A stretch of 64,000 bases of DNA from an uncultured Oscillospiraceae bacterium (GCA_900541565.1 UQKB01000002.1:1-64000), one strand, 5' to 3'; positions 8,481 through 17,788 are shown, counted from the first letter of the stretch. Program-made: numbers and translations. The notes: a model not told the origin generated them from the letters alone.

Positions 8481-8481
8481 A

Positions 8482-8518
8482 AGACGGACAAGGCATATAT
8501 GCCTTGTCCGTCTTTTTT
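8482..8518 (+). terminator. Terminator of the tRNA unit
   Basis: AGACGGACAAGGC pairs with GCCTTGTCCGTCT and is followed by a run of six T directly after tRNA-Thr. Confidence 0.93.
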
Positions 8519-8580
8519 GCATGCTAAACGCGCAGGCCGGCAGCCTGTAAGACCGCCGGCCCCAACTTTTCTGAACTGTT

Positions 8581-10779
8581 TTATAAGGGCCTATCAAACC
8601 CGTCGATCATATGGGCAATATACTGCTGTATACGCAGCACATCTTCTATTTCAATCGCACCGCTGTAAGTAACGTCGCCCGCTGTAATCTGTTCTTCCGT
8701 AAACGTGCGCATCTTTGCAATATACGACTGCAGAGCAAGCACGTCTTCTATATTGATCGCACCGTCCCCCGTTACATCGCCCATTTTTATCTCTTCCTGC
8801 GGGGTAATATACTGTTTATAATCCTCCCAGACTCCGTTGTAAACCATCCACTGGCCCTTTTCAATTACCAGCCCCGGTTCACCCGACGCAGGGTACTGCG
8901 CGCCGTTTCCATTGCTGAACATGACCCTGCTGTTTTCATACTCTGCCGGGAGCACTGCCGCATACATGTTTGACCCGATCGACTGCATAGGCACGCCGGG
9001 CCAGCCGTTGTCTGTGTGCGGATTTTCCGTATACATATAGATATACACACTCTCCCAGTCATACTGGTTGTCAAAGTAAACGACTGTTTCGCCTTCCAAC
9101 ACAGGATAGGAAAGCTTTGTAAACGTATAAGTTTCTTCCGTTACGCCAAACTCATTTTCAGCGCGGACGGTAACTGTCACCGTATCTCCGTCGCGCATAT
9201 CGGCGCCAATTTCAAACTGCGCTTCTTCTTCAAAAGGCACTTCTGTACCGCCAACCGTATACGAAGCGCTTTCAGCGTTAACAGCCCGCACCGTTAAAGA
9301 CAGCGATTCACGGAAATTACCGCCCTGCTGTGAAATAGATACATACGGCTTTACCTGCGATTTTTCCCCTGTCAAAACCAAAATCTGGTGCGCGTCTATC
9401 GTTCCGGTGAGCGTCCCGTTTTGGACTTCATAGGGTTCGTTTGTCACTTTATCATAATATATGCCATTGTCAAGCTTTGTTTCCGTTTCAACGGAGGCCG
9501 CCTGATCCGTTGCGTTTACAATGACTGCCCCCAGGTTTGCGCGCTCAATCATAATTACGCCGGTATTCCCGCCCGGGTTGCGCAGTGTTTCATCCAACCC
9601 GGCCATTGTATTCCGAAAGCTGTTGACCGCGGCAACGTCGGGATCCTTAAACAGGTCGCTCCCTGCGGCTCCAATCAGATTATCGCCCCACTGGTTTGTA
9701 GTGCTGCTTCCATGCGGGCGGCTGAAAAACAGCGGTGTTCCTCCGCTGCGCGCCGTGATTACAGCCCAGGCTTCCTTTACCTGCTGCTCATCCAGCATAC
9801 TCCAGCTTCCGTCGCCGCAGTAATTATCGTGCGACTCCACCCAGGTAACCAGTTTGTCCTGCGGTACGTTTGCATTGTAATTCTCAATCCGGCTTACTTC
9901 ATAATTTGCGCTTGCCGCGGCATTTCTGATAATCCCGCCATAATTTGACGCCGTTACATGCATATAGTTTGCATAAACATCAATCCAGTCCGCGCCGCCC
10001 TGCAAAATTTCCCCGTATTGGAACTGTGCGCCGTTTTCCAGCACCACCGGCCAGAAATCACTGGCAAAAGAGGGGTCGTCCTCCGGCAGCTCTATATGCT
10101 TTGCCGCATCATACCGAAAGCCATCTGCGCCTGCCGCTACACATTCTTTTAAATAATTTAAAATCAGCTGCTGCACGTTCGGGTTCTGGGTGTTAAAATC
10201 CCACAGACTTAAAAGGGAATTCTGGGTAAAATCCTGCCTGTTATTATAACTGGAAATCCCATTCATCGGGTGGAACGCGCCGCCGGGAAGCTCCTTAATG
10301 TAATCTGCAATCACAGAATAATCCGAAGACATATGGTTTGCCACCACGTCCACAATAATGTTAATCCCGTATGTTTCCGCTTCATCACACAGTGCTTCAA
10401 AGTCGGCCTTTGTACCCAGCTGGTAATTGCCAATTACATAATCCGTGGGCTGATAGTGGTAATACCATTTCCCGTTGCCCATCAGCTGCATACCGCCGTT
10501 ATCCCCCACCTTGCACGCGTTAATGGGCGAGGTCTGCACAGAGGTAAAGCCGGCCCGCGCAATATTTTCAAGATTTTCGCGTATGGTGTCAAACGACCAG
10601 CACCATGCATGTAAAATAGCGCCGTCCTCTATGTTTTCTGCAAGTCCGTAATCCTCTGCCGGCACCGCCGTATTTTCTGTGACTGTCTGGCTTGCACCGG
10701 CCTGCGTAAACAAAAACGACGAGGCCAGCAAAAGCAGGCACAACACAGCGCTGCATATTCTTTTTTTACCATTGACCAT
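8581..10779 (-). CDS. Secreted alpha-amylase with CBM26-like module and dockerin
   Basis: Extracellular starch-degrading enzyme of 732 residues. In order: Sec signal peptide (1-30), GH13 catalytic barrel (about 40-410) with VVANH, FRYDAAKH (nucleophile Asp), GEIL (acid/base Glu) and ESHDN; a C-terminal beta domain (about 410-480); a beta-sandwich linker module (about 485-560); a starch-binding module resembling CBM26 (about 568-655, with VYFDNQYDWESVYIYMY and NGWPGVPM); and a type I dockerin (about 668-730). The first dockerin calcium loop, DVTGDGAINIED, is canonical; the second, DVTYSGAIEIED, has Tyr-Ser where Gly-Asp is expected. Dockerins attach enzymes to cohesin scaffolds, so this could be an amylosome component; no cohesin is in the window. 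Monocistronic, with promoter at 10886-10914. Confidence 0.93.
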   Translation of the reverse strand: MVNGKKRICSAVLCLLLLASSFLFTQAGASQTVTENTAVPAEDYGLAENIEDGAILHAWCWSFDTIRENLENIARAGFTSVQTSPINACKVGDNGGMQLMGNGKWYYHYQPTDYVIGNYQLGTKADFEALCDEAETYGINIIVDVVANHMSSDYSVIADYIKELPGGAFHPMNGISSYNNRQDFTQNSLLSLWDFNTQNPNVQQLILNYLKECVAAGADGFRYDAAKHIELPEDDPSFASDFWPVVLENGAQFQYGEILQGGADWIDVYANYMHVTASNYGGIIRNAAASANYEVSRIENYNANVPQDKLVTWVESHDNYCGDGSWSMLDEQQVKEAWAVITARSGGTPLFFSRPHGSSTTNQWGDNLIGAAGSDLFKDPDVAAVNSFRNTMAGLDETLRNPGGNTGVIMIERANLGAVIVNATDQAASVETETKLDNGIYYDKVTNEPYEVQNGTLTGTIDAHQILVLTGEKSQVKPYVSISQQGGNFRESLSLTVRAVNAESASYTVGGTEVPFEEEAQFEIGADMRDGDTVTVTVRAENEFGVTEETYTFTKLSYPVLEGETVVYFDNQYDWESVYIYMYTENPHTDNGWPGVPMQSIGSNMYAAVLPAEYENSRVMFSNGNGAQYPASGEPGLVIEKGQWMVYNGVWEDYKQYITPQEEIKMGDVTGDGAINIEDVLALQSYIAKMRTFTEEQITAGDVTYSGAIEIEDVLRIQQYIAHMIDGFDRPL

Positions 10780-10818
10780 AAAACTATCTCCTTTAACGCC
10801 ATTTTCTATATAAACATC

Positions 10819-10843
10819 GTGGTACTCCTGTTAGGAGCACCAC
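10819..10843 (-). other. Leader hairpin of the dockerin amylase gene
   Basis: GTGGTACTCCT is nearly complementary to AGGAGCACCAC across a 3-base loop. It sits in the 5' leader about 40 bases from the start codon and may stabilise the mRNA. Confidence 0.45.
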
Positions 10844-10885
10844 AATATTTTCTGCTGCAAAAAAGTATTTTTTATTCCTATGTCA

Positions 10886-10914
10886 AGTATATATTACAGA
10901 TGTCCCAATTGCAA
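10886..10914 (-). promoter_or_regulatory. Promoter of the dockerin amylase gene
   Basis: TTGCAA (10909-10914) and TATACT (10886-10891) on the minus strand with a 17-base spacer. Confidence 0.6.
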
Positions 10915-11022
10915 TCTATCCCACATCTGCATAATTCACAAACTTTTATTTGTAAATATAGGTTAAATAAACAGAATTTTTTATTCGCCGAAAAAATTGT
11001 TTTTCCGTTTTGGGCCAAATGA

Positions 11023-11051
11023 TTGACAAATGCAATAAAATCTGCTACGAT
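11023..11051 (+). promoter_or_regulatory. Promoter of the riboswitch-mntP transcript
   Basis: TTGACA (11023-11028), 17-base spacer, TACGAT (11046-11051). The transcript would begin near 11058, just before the aptamer. Confidence 0.8.
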
Positions 11052-11061
11052 AGACAAACGT

Positions 11062-11181
11062 TATTGAGGGAGTAATTGGCGTAATCATACGCGGCAAGTC
11101 AACATCCTGGCCGTTTGGCCTGGCTTGCCTGAAATAATGAGACTCATGTACGGTGCCTGTCGCCGTGCCTGCGTCTTTTTT
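11062..11181 (+). ncRNA. yybP-ykoY family manganese riboswitch
   Basis: The leader holds the conserved aptamer blocks of this family: GAGGGAGTAATTGGCG near the 5' side, GTCAACATCCTGGCC in the core, GGCCTGGCTTGCC, then TGAGAC. The 3' edge (AGAC at 11140) is also the 5' arm of a hairpin with GTACGG pairing CCGTGC and AGAC pairing GTCT, followed by a T tract (11140-11181). The aptamer and terminator therefore compete. Known members bind Mn2+ and switch on efflux genes; the gene behind it is the Mn exporter mntP, which fits exactly. Confidence 0.88.
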
Positions 11182-11236
11182 TATTGAAGCAAAAAGGAAA
11201 AAACCACCGCTTATTTTTCTGAAAGGATGTCTGAAT

Positions 11237-11803
11237 ATGGGTTTTGCAGAGCTGTTTTTTATTGCCGTCGGACTGTCTATGGACGCTTTTGCAGTATCCT
11301 TGTGTAAAGGCCTGAACATGCGGGTATTTCATAAAAAATACACTCTTTTGATCGCGCTTTTCTTTGGAGGCTTTCAGGCGCTTATGCCTTTGATCGGTTG
11401 GCTTTTAGGCACACAGTTTTCCCGTTATATTACAGACTTTGACCATTGGATTGCATTTGCCCTGCTATGTTTTATCGGCGGAAAAATGGTGCTTGAGGCC
11501 GTTAGGAATACACATGAGGAAGCGCCAAAAGAAGAAAGCCTGCGCCTCAAGGAGCTGCTTATGCTTTCTGTCGCCACCAGCATCGACGCACTTGCAGCCG
11601 GCGTTACTTTTGCGTTTTTGCAGGTTCACATTTTTTATGCCATTTCTTTGATCGGGGTCACTACCTTTGTCCTGTCCCTTGCCGGTGTTGCCATTGGCAA
11701 CCGGTTTGGAATACGCTTTAAAAGCAAAGCCGAGCTGATTGGCGGCATTGTTTTAATTTTGATGGGCGTAAAAATCCTTTTGGAGCATATGGATATCCTG
11801 TAA
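11237..11803 (+). CDS. mntP: Manganese efflux pump MntP
   Basis: Membrane exporter that lowers cytoplasmic manganese. About 188 residues in six membrane segments, with the duplicated MntP motifs GLSMDAFAVSLCKG near the N-terminus and VATSIDALAAGV in the second half, each with a membrane-embedded Asp. The start at 11237 follows GAAAGGA; the longer open frame beginning at 11153 would begin inside the riboswitch terminator and is rejected. Regulation by the upstream yybP-ykoY riboswitch is strongly suggested by the sequence. A terminator shared with the convergent Na/Pi gene follows. Confidence 0.95.
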   Translation: MGFAELFFIAVGLSMDAFAVSLCKGLNMRVFHKKYTLLIALFFGGFQALMPLIGWLLGTQFSRYITDFDHWIAFALLCFIGGKMVLEAVRNTHEEAPKEESLRLKELLMLSVATSIDALAAGVTFAFLQVHIFYAISLIGVTTFVLSLAGVAIGNRFGIRFKSKAELIGGIVLILMGVKILLEHMDIL

Positions 11804-11816
11804 ATTGTTAAAAGTA

Positions 11817-11857
11817 AAACAGGGGGGGTGAACCGGCCGGTTCAGCCCCCTGTTTTT
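11817..11857. terminator. Bidirectional terminator between mntP and the Na/Pi cotransporter gene
   Basis: AACAGGGGG and CCCCCTGTT flank an inner TGAACC-GGCC-GGTTCA hairpin, with A tracts on one side and T tracts on the other. It serves two convergent genes. Confidence 0.85.
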
Positions 11858-13604
11858 AGGGCAATGCATATTTTGTTTTAAACGCATTATATTCCGCTTT
11901 AAAATGTCCTACTTCATCACCGCGTACCTCATGCAGGTACTCGTGTGTTTCAAAGCTCTCCTTATTGACCTGGATCATACAAACTGCAATGTTGGAGCAA
12001 TGGTCGGACACTCTTTCGTAATTGGTAAGCAAATCTGAAAAGATAAATCCCAGCTCGATCGTACACGTACCCTCCCGCAGCCTTTTAACATGCCTGCGCT
12101 TAAGGTTGTCCTTAAGTCCGTCGATCACCTGCTCCAACGGCTCCACCTTATCTGCCAGAGCAAAATCCTTGTTTTCAAACGCTTCAATGGTAATTGCCAA
12201 TATTTCCGTCAGCGCCGCTGTTATCACTTTAATCTCATCTTTCGCCTGCGCAGAAAAAGTAATTTTCTTTTCATACATTTCCTTTGCAACGTCCAGCACA
12301 TTGACCGCATGGTCGCTGATTCTTTCAAAGTCGCCTATGCAGTGCAGCAGCCTTGAAACCTCTTTGCTGTCGCTGATCGTAAGGCTTTTACTGCTCAGCT
12401 TAACAAGGTAAGAGCCAAGCACGTCTTCATACATATCAATTTTATTTTCATTTTCTTGTATCTTTTCCGCGGTTTTCTCATCATAGCTTTCCACAAGCGT
12501 CAACGATGCAAGAAACGTTTCTCTTGCAAGATGTGCCATTTTTACCGCCATAACGTCGCACTGCTCCACCGCAATTGCCGGCGTATTAAGAAACCGCTCG
12601 TCCAAATGCGGCGTATCGTCGTCCTTGTCCTTATCACGCACCGTAAGACAGGCAAGCTTGCCAAGGTATTTGGAAAACGGCAAAAGCATCGCCGTTGTCA
12701 GCAAATTAAACGAGGTACGCACAATTGCTATGTCAGCAGGCGTTACAAAGTCGTTTACAAAATCAAACTGGAAAATCGCATTAAGCCCATAAAACAAGAT
12801 AGATATAACGATCGTCCCTATAATATTAAAGTATAAATGCACAAATGCCGCGCGCTTTGCATTCTTCTTTGCGCCAATACAAGACAGCATGGCGGTTACG
12901 CATGTTCCGATGTTTTGGCCCATTACAATCGGGATCGCCGTAGCAAAGGTAACGCTTCCTGTTGCAGAAATCGCCTGTAAAATACCAACCGATGCAGAAG
13001 AGCTCTGAATCACCGCCGTCAGCAGCGCGCCCGCCAGCACGCCGAACAGCGGGTTGGAAAATATGGTAAGCAAATTTGTAAATTCCGGCACCTCCGCCAA
13101 AGGCTCCACCGCACCGCTCATGACCTCCATACCGTACATCAAGACGGCAAAGCCAACTAAAATTGTGCCTATGTCCTTTTTCTTGCCGCGCTTTGCAAAC
13201 ATTAAAAGCGCAATGCCAATAAACGCAAGAATCGGCGCAAAGCCCGTGGGTTTTAAAAGCTTTAAAATAAAGCTGTCGCCTTGAATCCCTGTAAGACTCA
13301 GCAGCCAGGCCGTTACGGTCGTGCCCACGTTTGCCCCCATAATCACGCCGATCGCCTGGGCAAGCTTCATAATCCCGGAATTTACAAACCCGACCACCAT
13401 AACCGTGGTAGCAGACGAACTCTGGATAACGGCCGTTACGCCCGCTCCCAACAGAAAACCCTTAAACGTGTTATCCGTCATTTTTTCAAGCGTTCGTTCA
13501 AGCTTTCCGCCCGAAAGCTTTTCCAGTCCGTCGCCCATTGTGTTCATGCCAAATAAAAACATGGCAAGTCCGCCCAGCAATGTAAATAAGGAAAAAATAT
13601 CCAT
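11856..13604 (-). CDS. Na/Pi cotransporter family protein with PhoU-like domain
   Basis: Predicted sodium-phosphate symporter of the NptA/PNaS type, about 582 residues. Two inverted membrane repeats each carry the hallmark Q-S-S-S-A motif (AVIQSSSATTVMVV and AVIQSSSASVGILQ), and the C-terminal 220 residues form a helical PhoU-like domain. The start MDIFSLFTLLGG at 13604 is supported by an AAAGGAA sequence; the longer frame has no such site. Uncertain points are direction and substrate, because some homologues are suspected phosphate exporters or regulators. Monocistronic, convergent with mntP. Confidence 0.9.
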   Translation of the reverse strand: MDIFSLFTLLGGLAMFLFGMNTMGDGLEKLSGGKLERTLEKMTDNTFKGFLLGAGVTAVIQSSSATTVMVVGFVNSGIMKLAQAIGVIMGANVGTTVTAWLLSLTGIQGDSFILKLLKPTGFAPILAFIGIALLMFAKRGKKKDIGTILVGFAVLMYGMEVMSGAVEPLAEVPEFTNLLTIFSNPLFGVLAGALLTAVIQSSSASVGILQAISATGSVTFATAIPIVMGQNIGTCVTAMLSCIGAKKNAKRAAFVHLYFNIIGTIVISILFYGLNAIFQFDFVNDFVTPADIAIVRTSFNLLTTAMLLPFSKYLGKLACLTVRDKDKDDDTPHLDERFLNTPAIAVEQCDVMAVKMAHLARETFLASLTLVESYDEKTAEKIQENENKIDMYEDVLGSYLVKLSSKSLTISDSKEVSRLLHCIGDFERISDHAVNVLDVAKEMYEKKITFSAQAKDEIKVITAALTEILAITIEAFENKDFALADKVEPLEQVIDGLKDNLKRRHVKRLREGTCTIELGFIFSDLLTNYERVSDHCSNIAVCMIQVNKESFETHEYLHEVRGDEVGHFKAEYNAFKTKYALP

Positions 13605-14215
13605 GTACTTTTTCGTTCCTTTCTTTCCATGGCGCAGCTTGCAGCCTGCGCCATCCAAAAGCCGTCTTGCAAAACGGTCTTTGGGCCGCAATTTTTCACT
13701 TCACAGTGCAAATGTATTATAGAAAAGGACAAAATGAAAGAGCGCATATAACCCCCAGAGCCCAAACCGTAAAGCTGTTTTTGTCTTTATTAAGCAAATA
13801 AAACGCTATTTGGATTCCTCATATTTTTACGGCCTGAGCGGTGATACAGCCCTCTTTTTCTAAAATATTGTATTACAAAGCGCTTACGTATATCCTTGCC
13901 GGACCCATCCTTTGTAAAATCTACGTAAAGAATGCGGCTCATTTTTATGGTTTACGTAAACAAATTGTAAATTCCCTGTATAAAATGTTATAATATTTAC
14001 CCCTTGGCTGTCAATACATAAATAAAATAAATTCTTGTAAAAACCAAAAAACATGGCAAAAATATTGTTTTACCGCAGCCCTTCTTTTATAACAGACAAA
14101 TGTATAAACAGAAAAGCTCCGTGCAAATGGGTTTCCACTTACACGGAGCTTTTTGTATTCTTTCTATCGTTGCATAAAGCGAAAAACTGGGGCAATCGGT
14201 TATCCGTCAATGCAA
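13605..14215. other. Gene-free AT-rich region with three TACGTA sites and a possible plus-strand transcript
   Basis: No convincing gene. TACGTA occurs at 13885-13890, 13922-13927 and 13953-13958, the last inside the palindrome TTTACGTAAA. A plausible plus-strand promoter (TTGTAA 13965-13970, 18 bases, TATAAT 13989-13994) points to the terminator at 14112-14154, so a small RNA of about 150 bases could be made here. The open frames that continue on the plus strand past 14200 overlap the 5'-nucleotidase gene and are shadows. Confidence 0.35.
14112..14154. terminator. Bidirectional terminator downstream of the 5'-nucleotidase gene
   Basis: AAAAGCTCCGTG pairs with CACGGAGCTTTT around an 18-base loop. 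T tracts occur on both strands. It lies about 60 bases past the stop of the large minus-strand gene and could also end a plus-strand transcript. Confidence 0.75.
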
Positions 14216-17200
14216 TTACACACTTTTGCCGCTTTTGCGTTTCCACGCGCCCAGGCCGCCGATTACAGCAGCCGCCCCGAGCAGAAGTGCAAAACAAACA
14301 ATCGGGATATTGGCGCCGGTTTCCGGGAAGCTGGGGCTTCCTTCTTTCCCCGGCTGTTCGGGCAGTACTTCCGTTTTCTCTTCTTCCCCGGACAGCTTGG
14401 GCATCACTTCGGTTTTCTCCTCTCCACAGATGCTGCACACATATTTTACATAGCCGTCCTGCTCAGCGGTAGCCTCCACGCGCTCGGTCTCCACATAGCG
14501 GTGGGCTTCCTCCGCCCCTGTGGTCAGGATCTTAATGCGGCCTTCGCCGTACGGATTTCCGTACAAATCAGCCGGGATCGTCCCGTTAAGATCTTCCTGC
14601 AAATATGCAATCAGCAAATCCTGATCCTTTCCGCAATCGGCCGCAACAACCTTGGCGTCTTGAAACATCGTGTAGCCGTCGCCGCCGCTGCACAGGGTAT
14701 AGGCGCTGCCGGCCAGGGTATAAATGGCCTCCGGGTCAATGATTTCACCGTTTACCTCAACGTTCTGCACCCGGCGGGGTTTGCTTTCGTCAATGCCGGT
14801 AAAAACGCCCTGGCTGTCGGTAAGAACCGGACTTTCCTGCACATGCAGGTTAATTTCATAAGTAAGGCCCGCGGTGTGCATAAAGCCGCCGTTTTCGGTT
14901 AAAGCCGTTCCATCTTCGTTGAGCGGTGCATGCGCGCTCCATTCCAAAGCGTCAAGAATCTGCTGGCCGGTAACCTCCAGCACGCACATGGTATTGCCAA
15001 AGGCGTTGACATCCATCAAGTCCTTGCGGATAACGGTTCCCCTTGCCACATCTGCCCGGATACCACCACCGTTGGCAAAGGCGATATCCGCTCCTGTAGT
15101 CGCACGGTAGGCGTCGGCCACAAAATTGCCCATATTGGTTTCCTGATTACGGATTATACGGTCGCCGGTTTCCGGGTCCACCGTGGTTAAATTGACCTCA
15201 GAGAAGCCAACCTCTTCATAAGTAAACTGCTGCAGCTCTTCGTATTTGTCGATAACCTCCTGTGTCTGGTCATAAGCGGCCTCTGCCGAAGCGGTGGCAT
15301 CTATGTCCACCTCTTCCGGCTTAAGCAGCTCGCTTACAATTGTTCCGTCTTCAGAAATAGTCATCTTCCCAAAATTTTCAAATTTTGTCCCGGTAGAAGT
15401 GAGCACAACATCCTCGCCGTTTTTGTTGTCCACCAGCTGTTCTTCTATCGTGCTGTGGGAGTGGGCGTCTATAAACGCGTCAATGCCGGTAGTGTTTGCA
15501 ATTACGTCGGTGGAGCGCCAGGGCTCGGAGGCAGCGTCGGTTCCCAGGTGGCCCACAGCAATTACCAGGTCGGCCCCTTCCTCTATGGCGTTGTCTACCG
15601 CCGCCTGAATTGTGTCATAGAAGAAGGTGTCGTCACCGCTGCCCTCGCAGAAGCTGTAAATATAGTTGCCGTTTTCGTCCTGAAAGTAGGCCGGCGTGGA
15701 TTTGGTATAGGTCTCCGGGGTAGAGATTCCCACAAAAGCCACATCCTGTCCGGCTATTTTCCGGATTTCATAGGGTTTGAAAACGGTCTTGTTTGTTTGT
15801 AAATCCACAAAGTTGGCGCTTAAATATTCGTATTCTGGCATGATGTCCGCTTCCACCTGACCGGAAAGCTCCTTAAAAACATCCATTCCATAGTCGAATT
15901 CATGGTTGCCGGGCACCGCATAGTCATAGCCTACCGCATTCATAATTTCCACAATTGCGGTGCCGTTGGTCAGCGTACCAATTACTTCTCCCTGCACGGC
16001 GTCGCCCGCGTCAATGGTAACGGTGCGGTAGCCGGCGTCCAGCATCTGCTGCCGGTAGGAAGCAAAGGCCGCGTAATCCTCCATGGCGCAATGCACATCG
16101 TTGGTATAGAGGATAACCGCGTCGTTTTGCATGGGGTCATATCCAGGCTCTTCAGGCACATTTCCAACAGCTGTGCCGGCAAAGGAATAGGCCGCTACCG
16201 TGCCGGAAACCTCACACGCTGCAAGAAGCAAGGGCTTGCCGTTGATTGAAAGAAAGCATAAGCCCTCGGGGGAAACGTCTTCTTTAATGTCCTCGCTAAA
16301 ATCGCGGGTGTTTATATAGTTGACATAGGCTGCATCTGCCGGGTCGGTTACGTCATACACCATCACGCCGCCGATCCGCTCCAGAGCGATAAAGGCATAG
16401 GTTTTTTCACCAATCTGGCCAACTGCAACGCTTTCCGCCTCGGGTCCTTTTTTTGCACTGCGGCTGTCCAGCTCAATATCGTCGTTGGAGCAATTGAACC
16501 AGTTTGGAAGATATGTGGCCGTTTTTTCCTCAAAATCATTGCCGCTTTCATACACCAGTTCCATGGTGTCCGCGTTGTAAATAGCAAAAGAACGGCCGCC
16601 GTAAAGATATTCCTTGCTTTCATCCGGAACGGCAGTCAGATCTTTATCCAGCACGCGGACCTTTTCGGCCTCTGTACCGTCGGAGGCAAGCAAGGACTCT
16701 TTGGCTTCATTGACGTAATCGCCCCACTCCCTGGCATCGCCTTCGTTGGCGGTCACCAGGTAGCTGCCGCCGTTTGCTTCAAATATGCTTAGAGCATCCG
16801 GCATATATACCCCAAGCGCATTCGGGTAGGTTTTGGCCTGATAGGTTCCGTCCTCCACCAGGTCAATCGCGTTCTTTTCATCGCTTAAATCCTTAAAGCC
16901 CATGCTTTTAACCGCGATGATACGCATGCTCTTTAAATCTACTGTGGCAATCGCGTTGGCTTCCTGTAAAGAAACATAGGCCTTACTGTCATCGGCGGAA
17001 ACGGCAATGTATTCGGGCTCCAAATCAACGGCCGCTTCGTTCATTTTCCCATCCACCTTGCCAATCAGAACGCCCTGTTCTGCAAGCTCGGCAGAGTCAA
17101 ATTCCTCAAACCCCGCGGTCGTCACACTTTCTTCCATCAGGTCAATGATAGAAACCGAACCGGCGGGGTCGATTGTCCCTTCGCCATAGCCTTCCCGCGG

Positions 17201-17788
17201 CTCGCCCTCATTGGCGGAAAGAACCAACCGGCCGTCATGAGAAAAGGTCACCATATCCGGCTGTACGCCTACCTCATAGGCTGCCAGCAGGTTAAAATCA
17301 TAGTCCAGCAGCACAATCCGACCGTTGTCTGCATAGCCGGCTGCCTGAAGCGCCACGGCTATATGGTCGTTGACGGTGTCAACCGCCACGCTGGTCATAT
17401 CACCGTAGGCAAAGCCGTCCACCAGGCCGCGCATATCTTCGCTGCCGGTTTCCGTCAGGCCGGCCTCCTCTACAGAAAAACGGTACAGCAGGCCGTCCTG
17501 CCCATTGACCACATAGGCCTCCTTCCGGTCGGCATTATAAGCCACAATCTCCGCTACGGCGCCATCTGGGTTGGGTTCCCCGATCTGTATGCTGCTTAAG
17601 CGCTCCATCGTTAAAGGTGCATGTTCCTCAAAGCTGTTTTCCAAAAATGTACCCCCGGCTGCGTAGGGCGTACCGCTTGACAGCTCTTCCGCTGCCGAAA
17701 CGGCCACCATCCCGCCGGAAATGGCTGAGGCTGCCATGGTAGCTGCCAGCACGCCGGACAGGAGTTTTTGTTTCCAAAAAACCTTCAT
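14216..17788 (-). CDS. Sortase-anchored fusion: choice-of-anchor I beta-propeller plus 5'-nucleotidase
   Basis: Large surface enzyme of 1190 residues. After a signal peptide (about 1-33) comes a choice-of-anchor I type beta-propeller region (about 60-540), with repeated SVAVD/NEGDAREWGDY blocks. Then follows a 5'-nucleotidase/UshA module: metallophosphatase domain from about 555 (TNDVHC, GDAVQG, PGNHEFDY metal motifs) and the substrate-binding C-terminal domain (GNFVADAYR, FANGGGIRAD). Near the end is a small C-x-x-C segment (VCSICGEE), a Pro/Glu-rich spacer, and a sorting signal F-P-E-T-G, hydrophobic helix and K-R-K tail, so sortase should attach it to the wall. Known relatives hydrolyse extracellular nucleotides to release phosphate and nucleosides; the propeller role is unclear. 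Monocistronic. The sorting motif has Phe in place of Leu. Confidence 0.9.
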   Translation of the reverse strand: MKVFWKQKLLSGVLAATMAASAISGGMVAVSAAEELSSGTPYAAGGTFLENSFEEHAPLTMERLSSIQIGEPNPDGAVAEIVAYNADRKEAYVVNGQDGLLYRFSVEEAGLTETGSEDMRGLVDGFAYGDMTSVAVDTVNDHIAVALQAAGYADNGRIVLLDYDFNLLAAYEVGVQPDMVTFSHDGRLVLSANEGEPREGYGEGTIDPAGSVSIIDLMEESVTTAGFEEFDSAELAEQGVLIGKVDGKMNEAAVDLEPEYIAVSADDSKAYVSLQEANAIATVDLKSMRIIAVKSMGFKDLSDEKNAIDLVEDGTYQAKTYPNALGVYMPDALSIFEANGGSYLVTANEGDAREWGDYVNEAKESLLASDGTEAEKVRVLDKDLTAVPDESKEYLYGGRSFAIYNADTMELVYESGNDFEEKTATYLPNWFNCSNDDIELDSRSAKKGPEAESVAVGQIGEKTYAFIALERIGGVMVYDVTDPADAAYVNYINTRDFSEDIKEDVSPEGLCFLSINGKPLLLAACEVSGTVAAYSFAGTAVGNVPEEPGYDPMQNDAVILYTNDVHCAMEDYAAFASYRQQMLDAGYRTVTIDAGDAVQGEVIGTLTNGTAIVEIMNAVGYDYAVPGNHEFDYGMDVFKELSGQVEADIMPEYEYLSANFVDLQTNKTVFKPYEIRKIAGQDVAFVGISTPETYTKSTPAYFQDENGNYIYSFCEGSGDDTFFYDTIQAAVDNAIEEGADLVIAVGHLGTDAASEPWRSTDVIANTTGIDAFIDAHSHSTIEEQLVDNKNGEDVVLTSTGTKFENFGKMTISEDGTIVSELLKPEEVDIDATASAEAAYDQTQEVIDKYEELQQFTYEEVGFSEVNLTTVDPETGDRIIRNQETNMGNFVADAYRATTGADIAFANGGGIRADVARGTVIRKDLMDVNAFGNTMCVLEVTGQQILDALEWSAHAPLNEDGTALTENGGFMHTAGLTYEINLHVQESPVLTDSQGVFTGIDESKPRRVQNVEVNGEIIDPEAIYTLAGSAYTLCSGGDGYTMFQDAKVVAADCGKDQDLLIAYLQEDLNGTIPADLYGNPYGEGRIKILTTGAEEAHRYVETERVEATAEQDGYVKYVCSICGEEKTEVMPKLSGEEEKTEVLPEQPGKEGSPSFPETGANIPIVCFALLLGAAAVIGGLGAWKRKSGKSV

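Noticed and set aside
9388..9948. 186-codon frame on the plus strand
   Set aside because: Antisense to the dockerin amylase barrel; no domain or ribosome binding site.
14153..14902. 249-codon frame on the plus strand
   Set aside because: Antisense to the 3' end of the sortase-anchored nucleotidase gene, which has clear domains and sorting signal.
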